Shown here in pieces: positions 42,935-52,549 of a DNA stretch of 64,000 nucleotides. The notes below the pieces were generated by a model, which worked only from the letters and a program-made list of their open reading frames with translations, did not search any database and was not told the origin of the DNA. Origin of the DNA: an uncultured Bacteroidota bacterium (GTDB lineage: Bacteria; Bacteroidota; Bacteroidia; Flavobacteriales; Flavobacteriaceae). The stretch covers positions 1-64,000 of the forward strand of contig CACNQM010000003.1 of assembly GCA_902622595.1 (NCBI GenBank), written 5' to 3'. Each line of letters opens with the position of its first letter. Position 1 is the first letter of the stretch. The position numbers were made by a program, and so were the translations under genes.

Positions 42935-45061
42935 TTGGATAGTCTAAAGAACCAATTAAAAGAAAAGTTTGGTTTCACATCCTTTAAAAATTTACAAGAG
43001 CCAATAATTAACAATCTTCTTGAGGGGAATAATTCTTTTGTAATAATGCCTACTGGTGGAGGAAAATCTCTATGCTATCAGTTGCCTGCAATGATATTAG
43101 ATGGAACTGCCATTGTAGTGTCTCCTTTGATTGCACTGATGAAGAATCAGGTTGACTTGATTCGATCAAATAATACAAAAGATTCAGTAGCACATGTTTT
43201 AAATTCAACATTGACTAAAGAAGAAATAGAAAAAGTAAAAAATGATGTATTAACAAAAGAGACGAAGTTATTATTTGTTGCACCTGAAACACTTTCAAAG
43301 TCAAACACTATTGAATTCTTAAAGAAGATAACTGTATCATTTATAGCTATTGATGAAGCTCACTGTATTTCAGAATGGGGACATGATTTTAGGCCAGAAT
43401 ATCGAAAAATTAGAGATATAATTGATCAAATTAGTTCTGATATCAAAATCATTGCGTTAACTGCAACAGCAACACCCAAAGTTCAGGATGATGTAACAAA
43501 GAATCTAAAAATTGATAATTCAAAAATATTTAAATCATCATTTAATAGACATAATTTATTTTATGAAGTAAGAGCTAAAAATGAGAGTACTGATATTGAT
43601 CTTTTGAAATTCATTAAGTTAAATCAAAATCAATCTGGGATAATTTACTGTTTATCAAGAAAAAATGTTGAGGAACTTTCCCAATTGTTAAATATGAATG
43701 GTGTTAAAAGTCTCCCATATCATGCTGGGCTTGAGAAAAAAATTAGAGAAGAAAATCAAGATAAATTTTTAAAAGATGAATGTGATGTTATAGTAGCAAC
43801 TATAGCATTTGGAATGGGAATTGATAAACCAGATATAAGGTATGTGGTTCATTACAGTGTTCCTAAAAGTATCGAAAGTTATTATCAAGAGACTGGAAGA
43901 GCAGGAAGAGATGGAGGAAAAGGCCATTGTCTCATGTATTATTCTTATAAGGATGTTGAAAAATTAGAAAAACTTTTATCTAAGAAGAAATCTTCAGAGA
44001 GAAACATTGGAATTATGCTGCTCAAAGAAGTTTCTACTTTTGCAGAATCATCTATTTCAAGAAGAAAATTTTTACTTAATTACTTTGGGGAAAAATATGA
44101 TCCAAACATCAATAATGATTTTGAAATGGATGATAATTCAAAGAATATTAAAGAAAAAATTAATGTGAAAGATCAATTATTGTTTTTATTAAATAATCAT
44201 TTTAAAAACAATAAAAAAGTTTTTGTGAGAGACATTATTAATGACTTACCAATTGATGAAAAAAAAGGGATTGATAAAAAGTTTTGGAGAACAATTATTA
44301 CTTACTCTATTGTTGAAGGGTTTCTCGAGAAAGATATCTCTGACTTTACCTCTGTTAAAATTTCAAATTCCGGAATAGAATTTATTTCAAATCCAATAGA
44401 ATTCTATGTATCAAGGGATAATGATTTTAGTAAGACTAAAAAAATAGAGAACCAGTCTGTAAAAGCATCAGTAATTGATAATGACTTATTTAATAAATTA
44501 AAAATTCTTAGAAAAGAAATTGCTAAAAGTAAATCACTTCCTCCATATGCAATATTTCAAGAGTTTTCTCTTGAAGATATGACGTATAAATATCCTGAGA
44601 CTATTGATGAGTTTAAAAACATTAATGGAGTAGGAGAGGGTAAGGTTAAAAAATTTGGCTCTCAGTTTATAGAACTTATTAAGCAACATATCCAGGAAAA
44701 TAATATTAAAAAATCAGATGAAATTGTTTTAAGAACTTCAGGCTCAAAATCATCAAAAAAACTTTCGTTGATCCAAAATGTGGATAAAAAAATACCACTT
44801 GATGAAATCAGCGAATCTCGTGGTATTGAATTCAATGTTTTATTAGCAGAACTTGAAAGTATTGTTTTCTCTGGAACAAAACTAAATATTGATTATTATG
44901 TGGATGATATTCTTGATCAAGATCAACAAGAAGAACTTCATGAATATTTCCTAGAGAGTGAAAGTGAGAATATTTCGGATGCACTTAAAGAATTTGAAGG
45001 TGAATATGATGAAGAGGAGCTTAGAATTTTCAGGGTAAAATTCCTAAGTGATGTTTCATAA
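42935..45061 (+). CDS. recQ: ATP-dependent DNA helicase RecQ
   Basis: 708 residues. Superfamily 2 helicase motifs: 'VIMPTGGGKSLCYQLPA' (I), 'IDEAHCISEWGHDFRPEY' (II, DEAH), 'ALTATATP' (III), and 'YQETGRAGRDG' (VI). The zinc-binding segment after the helicase core has 'SRRKFLLNYFGE' but none of the expected following cysteines. An RQC-like region (about 410-490) and an HRDC domain ('LPPYAIFQEFSLEDM...', about 535-600) follow, then a C-terminal tail. The start is TTG at 42935; no ATG lies in a plausible position. It is divergent from kdsD. Confidence 0.94.
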   Translation: MDSLKNQLKEKFGFTSFKNLQEPIINNLLEGNNSFVIMPTGGGKSLCYQLPAMILDGTAIVVSPLIALMKNQVDLIRSNNTKDSVAHVLNSTLTKEEIEKVKNDVLTKETKLLFVAPETLSKSNTIEFLKKITVSFIAIDEAHCISEWGHDFRPEYRKIRDIIDQISSDIKIIALTATATPKVQDDVTKNLKIDNSKIFKSSFNRHNLFYEVRAKNESTDIDLLKFIKLNQNQSGIIYCLSRKNVEELSQLLNMNGVKSLPYHAGLEKKIREENQDKFLKDECDVIVATIAFGMGIDKPDIRYVVHYSVPKSIESYYQETGRAGRDGGKGHCLMYYSYKDVEKLEKLLSKKKSSERNIGIMLLKEVSTFAESSISRRKFLLNYFGEKYDPNINNDFEMDDNSKNIKEKINVKDQLLFLLNNHFKNNKKVFVRDIINDLPIDEKKGIDKKFWRTIITYSIVEGFLEKDISDFTSVKISNSGIEFISNPIEFYVSRDNDFSKTKKIENQSVKASVIDNDLFNKLKILRKEIAKSKSLPPYAIFQEFSLEDMTYKYPETIDEFKNINGVGEGKVKKFGSQFIELIKQHIQENNIKKSDEIVLRTSGSKSSKKLSLIQNVDKKIPLDEISESRGIEFNVLLAELESIVFSGTKLNIDYYVDDILDQDQQEELHEYFLESESENISDALKEFEGEYDEEELRIFRVKFLSDVS

Positions 45062-45062
45062 A

Positions 45063-47576
45063 CTACATTATATTTGAGTGAAACAGCATATTAAGGAGAA
45101 TTCTGTTAGTTCCAAACCAAAATGCTCTAAAATTTGTGTTATCTGTCATCAACAAGATTTTACCTTTGCCTCTTTTAACTAATTTAAATGGTGAAGATTT
45201 TTTAACTAAAGAAAGATTTTCTTCAGATACATATCCACTAATTAGTGGATCACTAGTATATAGAATAGGATTGTTATAACTTTGCTGATCCTTAGTCATG
45301 TAGACATTGGAGTTCCTAAACAGAGGTAGACTAGTTGATTCAATTCCATAGTTAATTGGGTGACTTTTATCAATATTAGATTTAAATATAGCACCTCCTG
45401 TCTCTTGTGCATCTATAAAAGCTTCTCTCTCATCAAAAGCTATATCTTTTGCAACTAAACTATTTGATATCAATTCAATTTCATCAATATTGTTAGAAAC
45501 CCATTTAATAGAATTTCTATATGCAATCAAGTTACCACCATCATTAACATACTCTTTTATTTGGTTAGCATTTATTCTACTCCCAACATAATCAGGTAAA
45601 ATAACGTGAGAGTACTTATTAAGATCAATTTCTCTTAAATTACCAACGTCAATTTTAGTAATTGGTATGTCAAACCTAACATCAAGAAGGTGCCAAACCT
45701 CTCCAGCATCATAACTTCTAACACCATCTCCAACAATCAGTCCAATCTTTGGTTGTTTAACAATTATAAAATCATTAGAACCAAAATCAATTCCATCAGT
45801 AATTCCAGTAGTGTGTGATTCGAAATCTACGTTGTATTCTTTAGATACTTTATTTAACAATTTATATATTTCATCAGAGTTCAATTGTTGACTTTGAACA
45901 GGAATCATATATGTTCCATAATCGTATTCTTTTCCGTTAATTGAAAATTTTCTTGTTGCGGTTTTTACTCTCAAGCCTTTATCTAAAATTTTATATACAG
46001 CAGCTTGAGTGTAATATTCATGAGGTTCAAAAATATATGCATAATCAGATTTACTATCAACATTACCAATTGGTTTTACTAAGTCATTAACTTCCTCACC
46101 TATTAGACTCGAAATATTAGATTTACTTAATCCATCTGTGTAATCATAGTTGACATTAAATGCTAATGGAAATGTCCATGAGGATACATCATAAAATATA
46201 CTATCTTTAAATTTTGTCTCAGTATTAAACATAGCTTCAATAAGTGTCCTTTTTGATTGATTCATCGGTACCATATAGCTATTTTCTTTTAAATACTTTT
46301 TTCCATTTATTACAATGTCTTTTGATATCTTATTAAATTTGATTTTATGACTTTCAAGTATATCTGCAAGATGAAATACAGTTGATTCATCTTTGAGCTT
46401 ACCAAAAACAATATTTTTGTTTCTTTTAGAATTTAAATCTACTTGATCATCAAAAAAATCTTTCATATAGTTAAGTAACTTAATCCTCATTTTCTTTGCT
46501 GCTTCTAAAGTTGAAAATGATGTAACAAGTTGGTTTTTGATAGTGAAAGGAAATGTCAAAACTCCATTTACACTTTCCTGAATATGACCTCTTGAACTTC
46601 CTTGCTCAAATAAGATTCCAATTCCACCATTTGCATCAGGATATGTTGATCCTTTTCCGAAATAGAAGTCATCGAAGCTTTCTTCAGAATAATAAAGAGA
46701 TCCAATCTCATTTAGAGCTTCCTCATGATAAGTAGCTATTTCTCTTGTTAAATCTTGATTCAAGTCAGAAATCAGTGGATTTTTTCTTTGAGGAACTCCT
46801 GGTTGAAAAAAATAAGTTGAGTTGGTTCCCATCTCATGGAAGTCAGTCATAATATTTGGTAGCCATTCAGTGTAAGTTTGAATCTTAAGATTACTTTCTA
46901 TTAATTGATTTGGTAAATAGTCTCTATTTAAATCAAACCAATAATGATTTGTTCTTGCTCCTGGCCAATACTGATTATACTCTCTATCATTACTATCAGG
47001 ATTCAAACTTTTATTTTTATTATTGTTTGCCCACTGAGAAAAACGCTGATGACCATCTGGGTTCATACTTGGATCCAATAAAATAATTGTATTCTGTAAT
47101 AAATCTTTTGTCTCTTCAGAATCACTTGCAAGTAGATGATATAAAAGAAGTAAACTTGCATTTGTACCACTGGGTTCATCACCATGAACAGTATAACCTT
47201 TATAAACTACAACAGGCATATTTGTTACGTCTATAGATCGATTTTTTGAATTCGATAATTCTAAATGATTTTTTCTAATTTCCTCAAGTCTCAATTGATT
47301 TGATTCACTAGTTATAATTAATAACCATGAAGCTCTATTTTCATATGTTTTTCCTCTGTTAACAAGTTTAACTCTATCAGAGTGCTTTGAAACCTCTTGA
47401 ACATAGTGACTCAATTTATCATGACTTACATGAAGCTCTCCAATCTGATGTCCAATTATACTCTCAGGCGTTGGGATCGACTGATTATAATTACTTGTAT
47501 CGCCTAAATAGTAGTCAAGATCAACTTGAGCATTTAGGTAAAATAATGGGGCTAATAGAAATAGAATCTTTTTCAT
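45063..47576 (-). CDS. Secreted M14-family zinc carboxypeptidase
   Basis: 837 residues with a signal peptide (cleavage after 'FYLNA'). The M14 zinc ligands start with 'YTVHGDEPSG' (HxxE, about 121-124), and 'MNPDGHQRF', 'RDYLPNQ' and 'DFHEMGTNSTYF' (His ligand) follow; the catalytic Glu is probably in 'GIGILFEQGSSRG'. The long C-terminal part (about 380-837) resembles a glutamine-amidotransferase-like domain ('SHVILPDYVGSRINANQIKEYV') with extra beta-rich regions. It digests peptides in the periplasm or outside. It lies 20 bases after the DUF3276 gene on the same strand. Confidence 0.9.
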   Translation of the reverse strand: MKKILFLLAPLFYLNAQVDLDYYLGDTSNYNQSIPTPESIIGHQIGELHVSHDKLSHYVQEVSKHSDRVKLVNRGKTYENRASWLLIITSESNQLRLEEIRKNHLELSNSKNRSIDVTNMPVVVYKGYTVHGDEPSGTNASLLLLYHLLASDSEETKDLLQNTIILLDPSMNPDGHQRFSQWANNNKNKSLNPDSNDREYNQYWPGARTNHYWFDLNRDYLPNQLIESNLKIQTYTEWLPNIMTDFHEMGTNSTYFFQPGVPQRKNPLISDLNQDLTREIATYHEEALNEIGSLYYSEESFDDFYFGKGSTYPDANGGIGILFEQGSSRGHIQESVNGVLTFPFTIKNQLVTSFSTLEAAKKMRIKLLNYMKDFFDDQVDLNSKRNKNIVFGKLKDESTVFHLADILESHKIKFNKISKDIVINGKKYLKENSYMVPMNQSKRTLIEAMFNTETKFKDSIFYDVSSWTFPLAFNVNYDYTDGLSKSNISSLIGEEVNDLVKPIGNVDSKSDYAYIFEPHEYYTQAAVYKILDKGLRVKTATRKFSINGKEYDYGTYMIPVQSQQLNSDEIYKLLNKVSKEYNVDFESHTTGITDGIDFGSNDFIIVKQPKIGLIVGDGVRSYDAGEVWHLLDVRFDIPITKIDVGNLREIDLNKYSHVILPDYVGSRINANQIKEYVNDGGNLIAYRNSIKWVSNNIDEIELISNSLVAKDIAFDEREAFIDAQETGGAIFKSNIDKSHPINYGIESTSLPLFRNSNVYMTKDQQSYNNPILYTSDPLISGYVSEENLSLVKKSSPFKLVKRGKGKILLMTDNTNFRAFWFGTNRILLNMLFHSNIM

Positions 47577-47596
47577 ATTGGTTTTTTTATTAAAAT

Positions 47597-47998
47597 TTAT
47601 TCATCATCGCTCTCAAAATCAACATCTGCAAAGTCTTTCTCCTCTTCTTTCTCATCTTTCAGGTCATCAGATTCAGATTCATTCTTTTGCTCTTTTTTCT
47701 TATCAAAATCTTTATCATGCTTTTCACTTATGACTTCCTCACCTTTATTCTCAATAATAAACTCGCAAGTTTCTTTTAAAGAAGAATTAAATTCAGAAAA
47801 GTCCTCTTTGTAAAGATAAATTTTATGTTTTTTGTAGAAGAAAGTTCCATCTTCGTTAGTAAATTTTTTACTTTCAGTAATAGTTAAATAATAATCACCA
47901 GCTTTAGTTTCTCTTACATCAAAAAAATAAGTTCTTCTTCCAGCTCTTAATGCCTTTGAAAATATTTCCTCAGCATTATAATCATTTTGATTTTCCAT
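47597..47998 (-). CDS. PUR-alpha-like nucleic-acid-binding protein (DUF3276)
   Basis: 133 residues. The N-terminal 85 residues are a PUR-type fold: 'EIFSKALRAGRRTYFFDVRETKAGDYYLTITESKK' (seen as 'RAGRRTYFFDVRETKAGDYY'), then 'HKIYLYKEDFSEF'. The tail is highly acidic (about 98-133, Asp/Glu/Lys). Such proteins bind single-stranded nucleic acid in vitro; the cellular role is unclear. It is short, cytoplasmic and located between an ABC exporter and an M14 peptidase gene. Confidence 0.9.
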   Translation of the reverse strand: MENQNDYNAEEIFSKALRAGRRTYFFDVRETKAGDYYLTITESKKFTNEDGTFFYKKHKIYLYKEDFSEFNSSLKETCEFIIENKGEEVISEKHDKDFDKKKEQKNESESDDLKDEKEEEKDFADVDFESDDE

Positions 47999-48029
47999 AA
48001 TTTTTTATTTTAACCAAATATAATCAAAT

Positions 48030-49787
48030 CTAGTCATTAATCTCTTTGTTTTGCTTCAGGTAAAGATCTTTATAATACCCTTTATTTTTAATTAATTCGT
48101 TGTGACTTCCACTTTGAATTATTTTACCATTATCTAATACAATAATATTATCAGCATCTTTAACACATGACACTCTATGGCTAATTATTATTAGTGTCTT
48201 TTTTTGAAAATTATTTTTTAAATTTTTAAGAATTCTATTTTCAGTATCCGAGTCCAATGATGAAAAACAATCATCAAATAAATATATTTCAGAATCTTTT
48301 ATAAATGATCTTGCAATCGAAATTCTCTGAGCTTGACCACCAGATAACGTTACACCTCTTTCACCCAAGATAGTACCATAGCCATTTTCAAATTTTCTAA
48401 TTTCAAGATCAATCTGTGCTAATTTGGCTGCATCAATTATTTCGTCCATTGATGAGTTTGGGTTACCAAACTCAATATTTTTTTGTATGCTTTCAGAAAA
48501 CAAAAAATTATCTTGAGGTACATAGCTAATTAAACTTCTTAATTCGCTAATCTCAATAGACTTTAAATTTTTATTTCCAATCAAAATATCTCCCTTTTGG
48601 GGGTCATATATTCTTGAAATTAAATCTACTAATGATGTTTTTCCAGACCCTACCTTTCCAACAATACCTAATACTTTACCAGATTTAATTTTTAGATTAA
48701 ATGATTTAAAAATTTCTATTCCTGTTTGATCATATTTGAAGTCAACATTTTTAAAAGTAATATCCTTATTTTTAATTTTCCCTAATCTACTCGTACCATT
48801 TCGTAATGAGGTTTTGGAGTCTAAAAATTCATTTATTCTTTTTTGAGAGGCCTCTGCTTGTTTTACTATTGATGTTACCCAACCTACAAGGGTCACTGGC
48901 CAAGTCAACATATTTACATAAATTATGAATTCAGCAATTACTCCAATTTCAATATTACCATCAATAAATTCTTTACCACCTATGTAAATAACAATTAAAT
49001 TACTTAACCCAATTAAAAAAAGTATAATTGGAAAAAACCAAGCTTGGATTTTTGCAAGACTCAAGCTATTTTTAAAACTATTAAATGCATACTTATCAAA
49101 CTTATTTAAAATAATATCTTGAATGTTAAATGATTTTAATACGGATATTCCACTGAAACTTTCTTGAGAATATGTTGAAAGATCTGAGAGACTTTCTTGA
49201 ACTAAAGTACTCTTCTTATTAATTAGATTACTTATCCTATAAATAAAAACTGATAAAATAGGTAAAGGAATTAAACTGTAAATTGTAAGTTTAGGAGCAA
49301 CGCTGTACATGTAAAATATAATAATTACAAATAGTACTACGGCATTGGTTCCATACATTAAAACTGGCCCATAGTACATCCTCACTTTACTAACATCTTC
49401 ACTAATTCTGTTCATCAAATCTCCAGTCCTATTCTTTTTATAAAATATTTGATCAAGTGACTGATAATGAGAAAAAATTTCATTTTTAACATCAAACTCT
49501 ATGAATCTTGATACATTAATTATTGTCTGTCTCATTAAGAATGTAAAAAAACCAGAAATCAGAGATGCCCCTATGATCAAAACTATATTAAAAAAAAGAA
49601 TATCTTTTAGTTCATCTGTTGAAATATTACTTAGACTGAGATAATTCTCAATTGTTGTCATAGAGTCTCCAACAAGTCTAGGAGTAACTATAGAAAACAC
49701 TCTTGATATTATTGTAATAAGCAAACCGAGTAGAAGCTTACCTTTATACTTTAGAAGGAATTTGTTTAATCTCTTTAATTCTTTCAT
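48030..49787 (-). CDS. ABC exporter half-transporter (membrane domain fused to ATPase)
   Basis: 585 residues from the ATG at 49787. A TTG at 49799 gives four more residues but lies in the TAnnTTTG element. Six membrane helices (about 15-310), then the ATPase: Walker A 'GKVGSGKTSLVD', signature 'VTLSGGQAQRISIARS' and Walker B 'IYLFDDCFSSLD'. The usual catalytic Glu after Walker B is Asp (LFDDC), as in the degenerate half of some heterodimeric exporters of the MdlA/YheI type. It probably exports a lipid or drug as a homodimer or with a partner coded elsewhere. Substrate unknown. Confidence 0.92.
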   Translation of the reverse strand: MKELKRLNKFLLKYKGKLLLGLLITIISRVFSIVTPRLVGDSMTTIENYLSLSNISTDELKDILFFNIVLIIGASLISGFFTFLMRQTIINVSRFIEFDVKNEIFSHYQSLDQIFYKKNRTGDLMNRISEDVSKVRMYYGPVLMYGTNAVVLFVIIIFYMYSVAPKLTIYSLIPLPILSVFIYRISNLINKKSTLVQESLSDLSTYSQESFSGISVLKSFNIQDIILNKFDKYAFNSFKNSLSLAKIQAWFFPIILFLIGLSNLIVIYIGGKEFIDGNIEIGVIAEFIIYVNMLTWPVTLVGWVTSIVKQAEASQKRINEFLDSKTSLRNGTSRLGKIKNKDITFKNVDFKYDQTGIEIFKSFNLKIKSGKVLGIVGKVGSGKTSLVDLISRIYDPQKGDILIGNKNLKSIEISELRSLISYVPQDNFLFSESIQKNIEFGNPNSSMDEIIDAAKLAQIDLEIRKFENGYGTILGERGVTLSGGQAQRISIARSFIKDSEIYLFDDCFSSLDSDTENRILKNLKNNFQKKTLIIISHRVSCVKDADNIIVLDNGKIIQSGSHNELIKNKGYYKDLYLKQNKEIND

Positions 49788-49796
49788 CCTCAAAGA

Positions 49797-49804
49797 CAAA
49801 TATA
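49797..49804 (-). promoter_or_regulatory. Putative -7 promoter element for the ABC exporter
   Basis: The minus strand reads TATATTTG, matching TAnnTTTG, nine bases before the ATG at 49787. Confidence 0.4.
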
Positions 49805-49850
49805 AACTTTATTAATTCTATTAAATTTTAATTATATCCTAATTATTGAC

Positions 49851-49858
49851 TAATTTTG
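49851..49858 (+). promoter_or_regulatory. Putative -7 promoter element for nusB
   Basis: TAATTTTG, matching TAnnTTTG, 16 bases before the nusB ATG. Confidence 0.4.
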
Positions 49859-49874
49859 ATTTAGTTCTTTAGAG

Positions 49875-50765
49875 ATGTTAAACAGAAGACACATACGTAC
49901 TCTAGTCATTCAATCTGTATACTCAAATTCAATAGAGTTGATAGATAGTTTATCTTTAAAATCTTACATAAGTAAAAGTTCTTCAACCTCGATAGATCTT
50001 CTCTATTGTGTAATTGATCTTATCAAGGAAATTAATATTCACTTTAACAATCTTGAGTCTAAAAAGTTTAGTTGTTCATTTATATGCAAGAATCCATATT
50101 TTTTCTTTTTTAATAAATTAAGTCAAAAGAATTTTAAAAGAAATAATGTAATTAATTGGGATTTAAACTTAAACTACATAATAGAGTTTCAGGATGATTT
50201 AATTCAACTTAATAAAAAATATATTGATTCTGGCAATAATGATAATCTTGGATTCTTCATTGAATCTTATTCAAACGTAATTGCTCAATCAAATCTTCTA
50301 CATGATTTTTTTGAGGACCAAAATTTAAATTGGGTTAACGATCTCCCATATGTAAATTCATTTATAATAAATAATATTGAAAAGGTTGATATTCAGAATC
50401 CAGATTCTTTTAGCCTCCCAACTTTATATGATTATCAAGATGAAATTGAATTTGGTCAAGAACTTTTAAATCAAGTTGTTAAAGAATATGATACTTTAAA
50501 AGAACATCTTGTTGGAAGAACACCTAATTGGGAATCAGACAGAATAGCAAAAATTGATCATATAATATTAATTACATCAATTGCTGAACTTATTTATTTT
50601 CCATCAATACCAACTAAAGTATCCTTAAATGAGTATATAGAAATTGCTAAAGAGTTTTCGTCTCCAAGCTCTGGAAAGTTTGTCAACGGTGTTATAGATA
50701 ATATTGTGAAAGATTTAACTAATAAAGGTCTAATCGTAAAAAAAGGACGAGGTCTTATGTCGTAA
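49875..50765 (+). CDS. nusB: Transcription antitermination protein NusB (long form)
   Basis: 296 residues, about twice the usual 140. The start 'MLNRRHIRTLVIQSVYS' and the C-terminal 'RIAKIDHIILITSIAELIYFPSIPTKVSLNEYIEIAKEFS' region (in part) match NusB, with 'SGKFVNGVIDNIVKDL' at the end. A poorly conserved stretch of about 140 residues separates them, as in other Bacteroidota. It binds boxA in rRNA leaders with NusE. It is followed by DUF1573 and yajC, which I recall as a conserved order in this phylum. Confidence 0.94.
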   Translation: MLNRRHIRTLVIQSVYSNSIELIDSLSLKSYISKSSSTSIDLLYCVIDLIKEINIHFNNLESKKFSCSFICKNPYFFFFNKLSQKNFKRNNVINWDLNLNYIIEFQDDLIQLNKKYIDSGNNDNLGFFIESYSNVIAQSNLLHDFFEDQNLNWVNDLPYVNSFIINNIEKVDIQNPDSFSLPTLYDYQDEIEFGQELLNQVVKEYDTLKEHLVGRTPNWESDRIAKIDHIILITSIAELIYFPSIPTKVSLNEYIEIAKEFSSPSSGKFVNGVIDNIVKDLTNKGLIVKKGRGLMS

Positions 50766-50772
50766 ATTTTAC

Positions 50773-50780
50773 TAATTTTG
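50773..50780 (+). promoter_or_regulatory. Putative -7 promoter element for the DUF1573 gene
   Basis: TAATTTTG, matching TAnnTTTG, 13 bases before the ATG at 50794. Confidence 0.35.
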
Positions 50781-50793
50781 ACAAAAATATTAA

Positions 50794-51240
50794 ATGATTT
50801 ATTTAAGAAATTTTTTAACCATAATAACTCTATCTTTTTTCTTTTCTTCTTGTAATGAAAGTGCATCAAGTAAGATAAATCCTAATAATAAATCAAGTAT
50901 TCAAAAAGAATCAAACTATGCTGAGATAACTTTTGATAGAGTTTTTCATGATTTTGGTATGGTTAGTGAAGGAGAAATTGTAAAGACAATTTTTAAATTT
51001 ACAAATACCAGTGAAAATGACTTATACATTGTAGACGCTATGGGAAGTTGCGGTTGTACCGTGCCTAAATACCCAAAAAATGTTCCGATAAAACCTGGAG
51101 GAACAGGGGAGATCGAAGTAAATTTTGATACAAATGGTAGACCCGACCTACAGCAAAAAATGGTAAAAGTTTCAGCTAACACACCTACAGGTGGTCAACT
51201 TTTAAGAATTCAAGCATTTGTTGAACCAAAAATAAACTAA
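50794..51240 (+). CDS. DUF1573 lipoprotein
   Basis: 148 residues. Lipoprotein signal ends at 'FFFSSC' (Cys20). The domain is an Ig-like beta sandwich with the DUF1573 signature: 'FDRVFHDFGMVSEGE', 'FKFTNTSENDLYI', 'SCGCTVPKYPKNVPIKPG' and 'INFDT'-type strand 'VNFDTNGRPDLQQKMVKV'. It is envelope-bound with no known enzymatic activity. It is placed between nusB and yajC, two bases from the latter. Confidence 0.93.
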   Translation: MIYLRNFLTIITLSFFFSSCNESASSKINPNNKSSIQKESNYAEITFDRVFHDFGMVSEGEIVKTIFKFTNTSENDLYIVDAMGSCGCTVPKYPKNVPIKPGGTGEIEVNFDTNGRPDLQQKMVKVSANTPTGGQLLRIQAFVEPKIN

Positions 51241-51242
51241 AT

Positions 51243-51512
51243 ATGGAATCTCAATTCCCCTACTTACTCCTTGCAGCTCTTGTCTTTTTATTTTTTATCA
51301 TAATTCCTTCTTTTAGGAGAAGCAGTAAAGAGAAAAAGTTTCTCAAAAATCTAAAAAAAGGTGACAGAATTGTAACAACTTCAGGCGTTCATGCTAGAAT
51401 TAATGACTTTGATGAGAAAAGTACTACTTGTATTATAGAGACAATGGCTGGTAAGTTAAAAATTGAAAAATCTGCTATTTCAATTGAACTATCATCTAAT
51501 TTAAAAACTTGA
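51243..51512 (+). CDS. yajC: Preprotein translocase subunit YajC
   Basis: 89 residues with a single N-terminal membrane helix (about 5-22) and a small cytoplasmic domain. 'FIIIPSFRRSSKEKKFLKNL', 'LKKGDRIVTTSGVHARI' and 'KLKIEKSAISIEL' are typical YajC segments. It is an accessory part of the Sec translocase with SecDF. Its TGA shares a base with the ATG of pyrD (TGATG), showing coupling. Confidence 0.93.
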   Translation: MESQFPYLLLAALVFLFFIIIPSFRRSSKEKKFLKNLKKGDRIVTTSGVHARINDFDEKSTTCIIETMAGKLKIEKSAISIELSSNLKT

Positions 51513-52549
51513 TGTATAAAGTATTAAGAAACTTTCTCTTCCTATTTGATGCAGAGTTGATCCATGAGTTCTCAGTAAAGTTCATTAAAGTTTTTTTTAG
51601 TATTCCTCTGACTACAAAAATTATTAGAAGATTATTTATTGTTAATCATAGTAGTTTAGAAAAAAAACTTTTTGGATTAAAATTTAAAAACCCAGTTGGC
51701 CTTGCTGCTGGCTTTGATAAAAATGCTGAGTCTTACACAGAATTTTCAAATTTTGGTTTTGGATTTATAGAAATAGGAACTGTTACTCCTTTACCCCAAC
51801 CAGGAAATCCAAAAAAAAGAATCTTCAGACTTGTTGAAGATAAATCTTTAATTAATAGGCTTGGCTTTAACAATAGAGGGGTTAAAGTTATTGCTGAGAA
51901 TTTAAAAAAAAGAAGAGACATAATTATCGGTGCCAATATTGGAAAAAACTTTTTTACTGAAAATATTGATGCTCATAATGACTATTTAAAATGTTTAATA
52001 GATCTGAATGACTGTGTTGATTATTTCGCAGTTAATATTAGCTCTCCAAATACTAAAGGTCTCAGAGATTTTCATGATAAAAAGCTATTAAAACCTCTTC
52101 TAGAAAAGTTGGTTAATAAAAATAATGACATAAGGAACAGTAAGCCTATGTTGTTGAAAATATCTCCAGATGTAAATAGCCAACAGCTTGATGCTATCAT
52201 TCAATTAGTGATTGAATTAAAAATAGATGGTGTAATAGCCACTAATACAAGTATTTCAAGAGATGGGCTTGTGTCTAAACACAAAGAGGAAACAGGAGGA
52301 CTTAGTGGAATGAAATTGAGGGATAAAAGTAATTTAATTATTTCTTATCTAAGAAAGAAGCTTGGTCAAGATTTTCCAATAATTGGTGTAGGGGGTATAA
52401 TGAATGCTGAGGATGCCCTAAAAAAAATTGAATGTGGGGCAGATCTAGTTCAACTTTATACAGGATTTATTTATGAGGGTCCTTCATTGATAAAAAGAAT
52501 AAATAAATTACTTTTAGACAAAGAATTAAATAAAAATTATGAAAAATAA
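51512..52549 (+). CDS. pyrD: Dihydroorotate dehydrogenase, quinone-dependent (class 2)
   Basis: 345 residues from the ATG at 51512; an in-frame TTG one codon earlier is inside yajC and less likely. The N-terminal amphipathic membrane-binding helix pair (1-40) marks class 2. FMN and substrate segments: 'NPVGLAAGFDKNAES', 'GFGFIEIGTVTPLPQPGNP', 'NINVSSPNT'-like 'VNISSPNTKGLRDF' with catalytic Ser, 'TNTSIS' and 'GVGGIMNAEDA'. It oxidises dihydroorotate in pyrimidine synthesis using a quinone. It overlaps the next gene by 11 bases. Confidence 0.96.
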   Translation: MYKVLRNFLFLFDAELIHEFSVKFIKVFFSIPLTTKIIRRLFIVNHSSLEKKLFGLKFKNPVGLAAGFDKNAESYTEFSNFGFGFIEIGTVTPLPQPGNPKKRIFRLVEDKSLINRLGFNNRGVKVIAENLKKRRDIIIGANIGKNFFTENIDAHNDYLKCLIDLNDCVDYFAVNISSPNTKGLRDFHDKKLLKPLLEKLVNKNNDIRNSKPMLLKISPDVNSQQLDAIIQLVIELKIDGVIATNTSISRDGLVSKHKEETGGLSGMKLRDKSNLIISYLRKKLGQDFPIIGVGGIMNAEDALKKIECGADLVQLYTGFIYEGPSLIKRINKLLLDKELNKNYEK

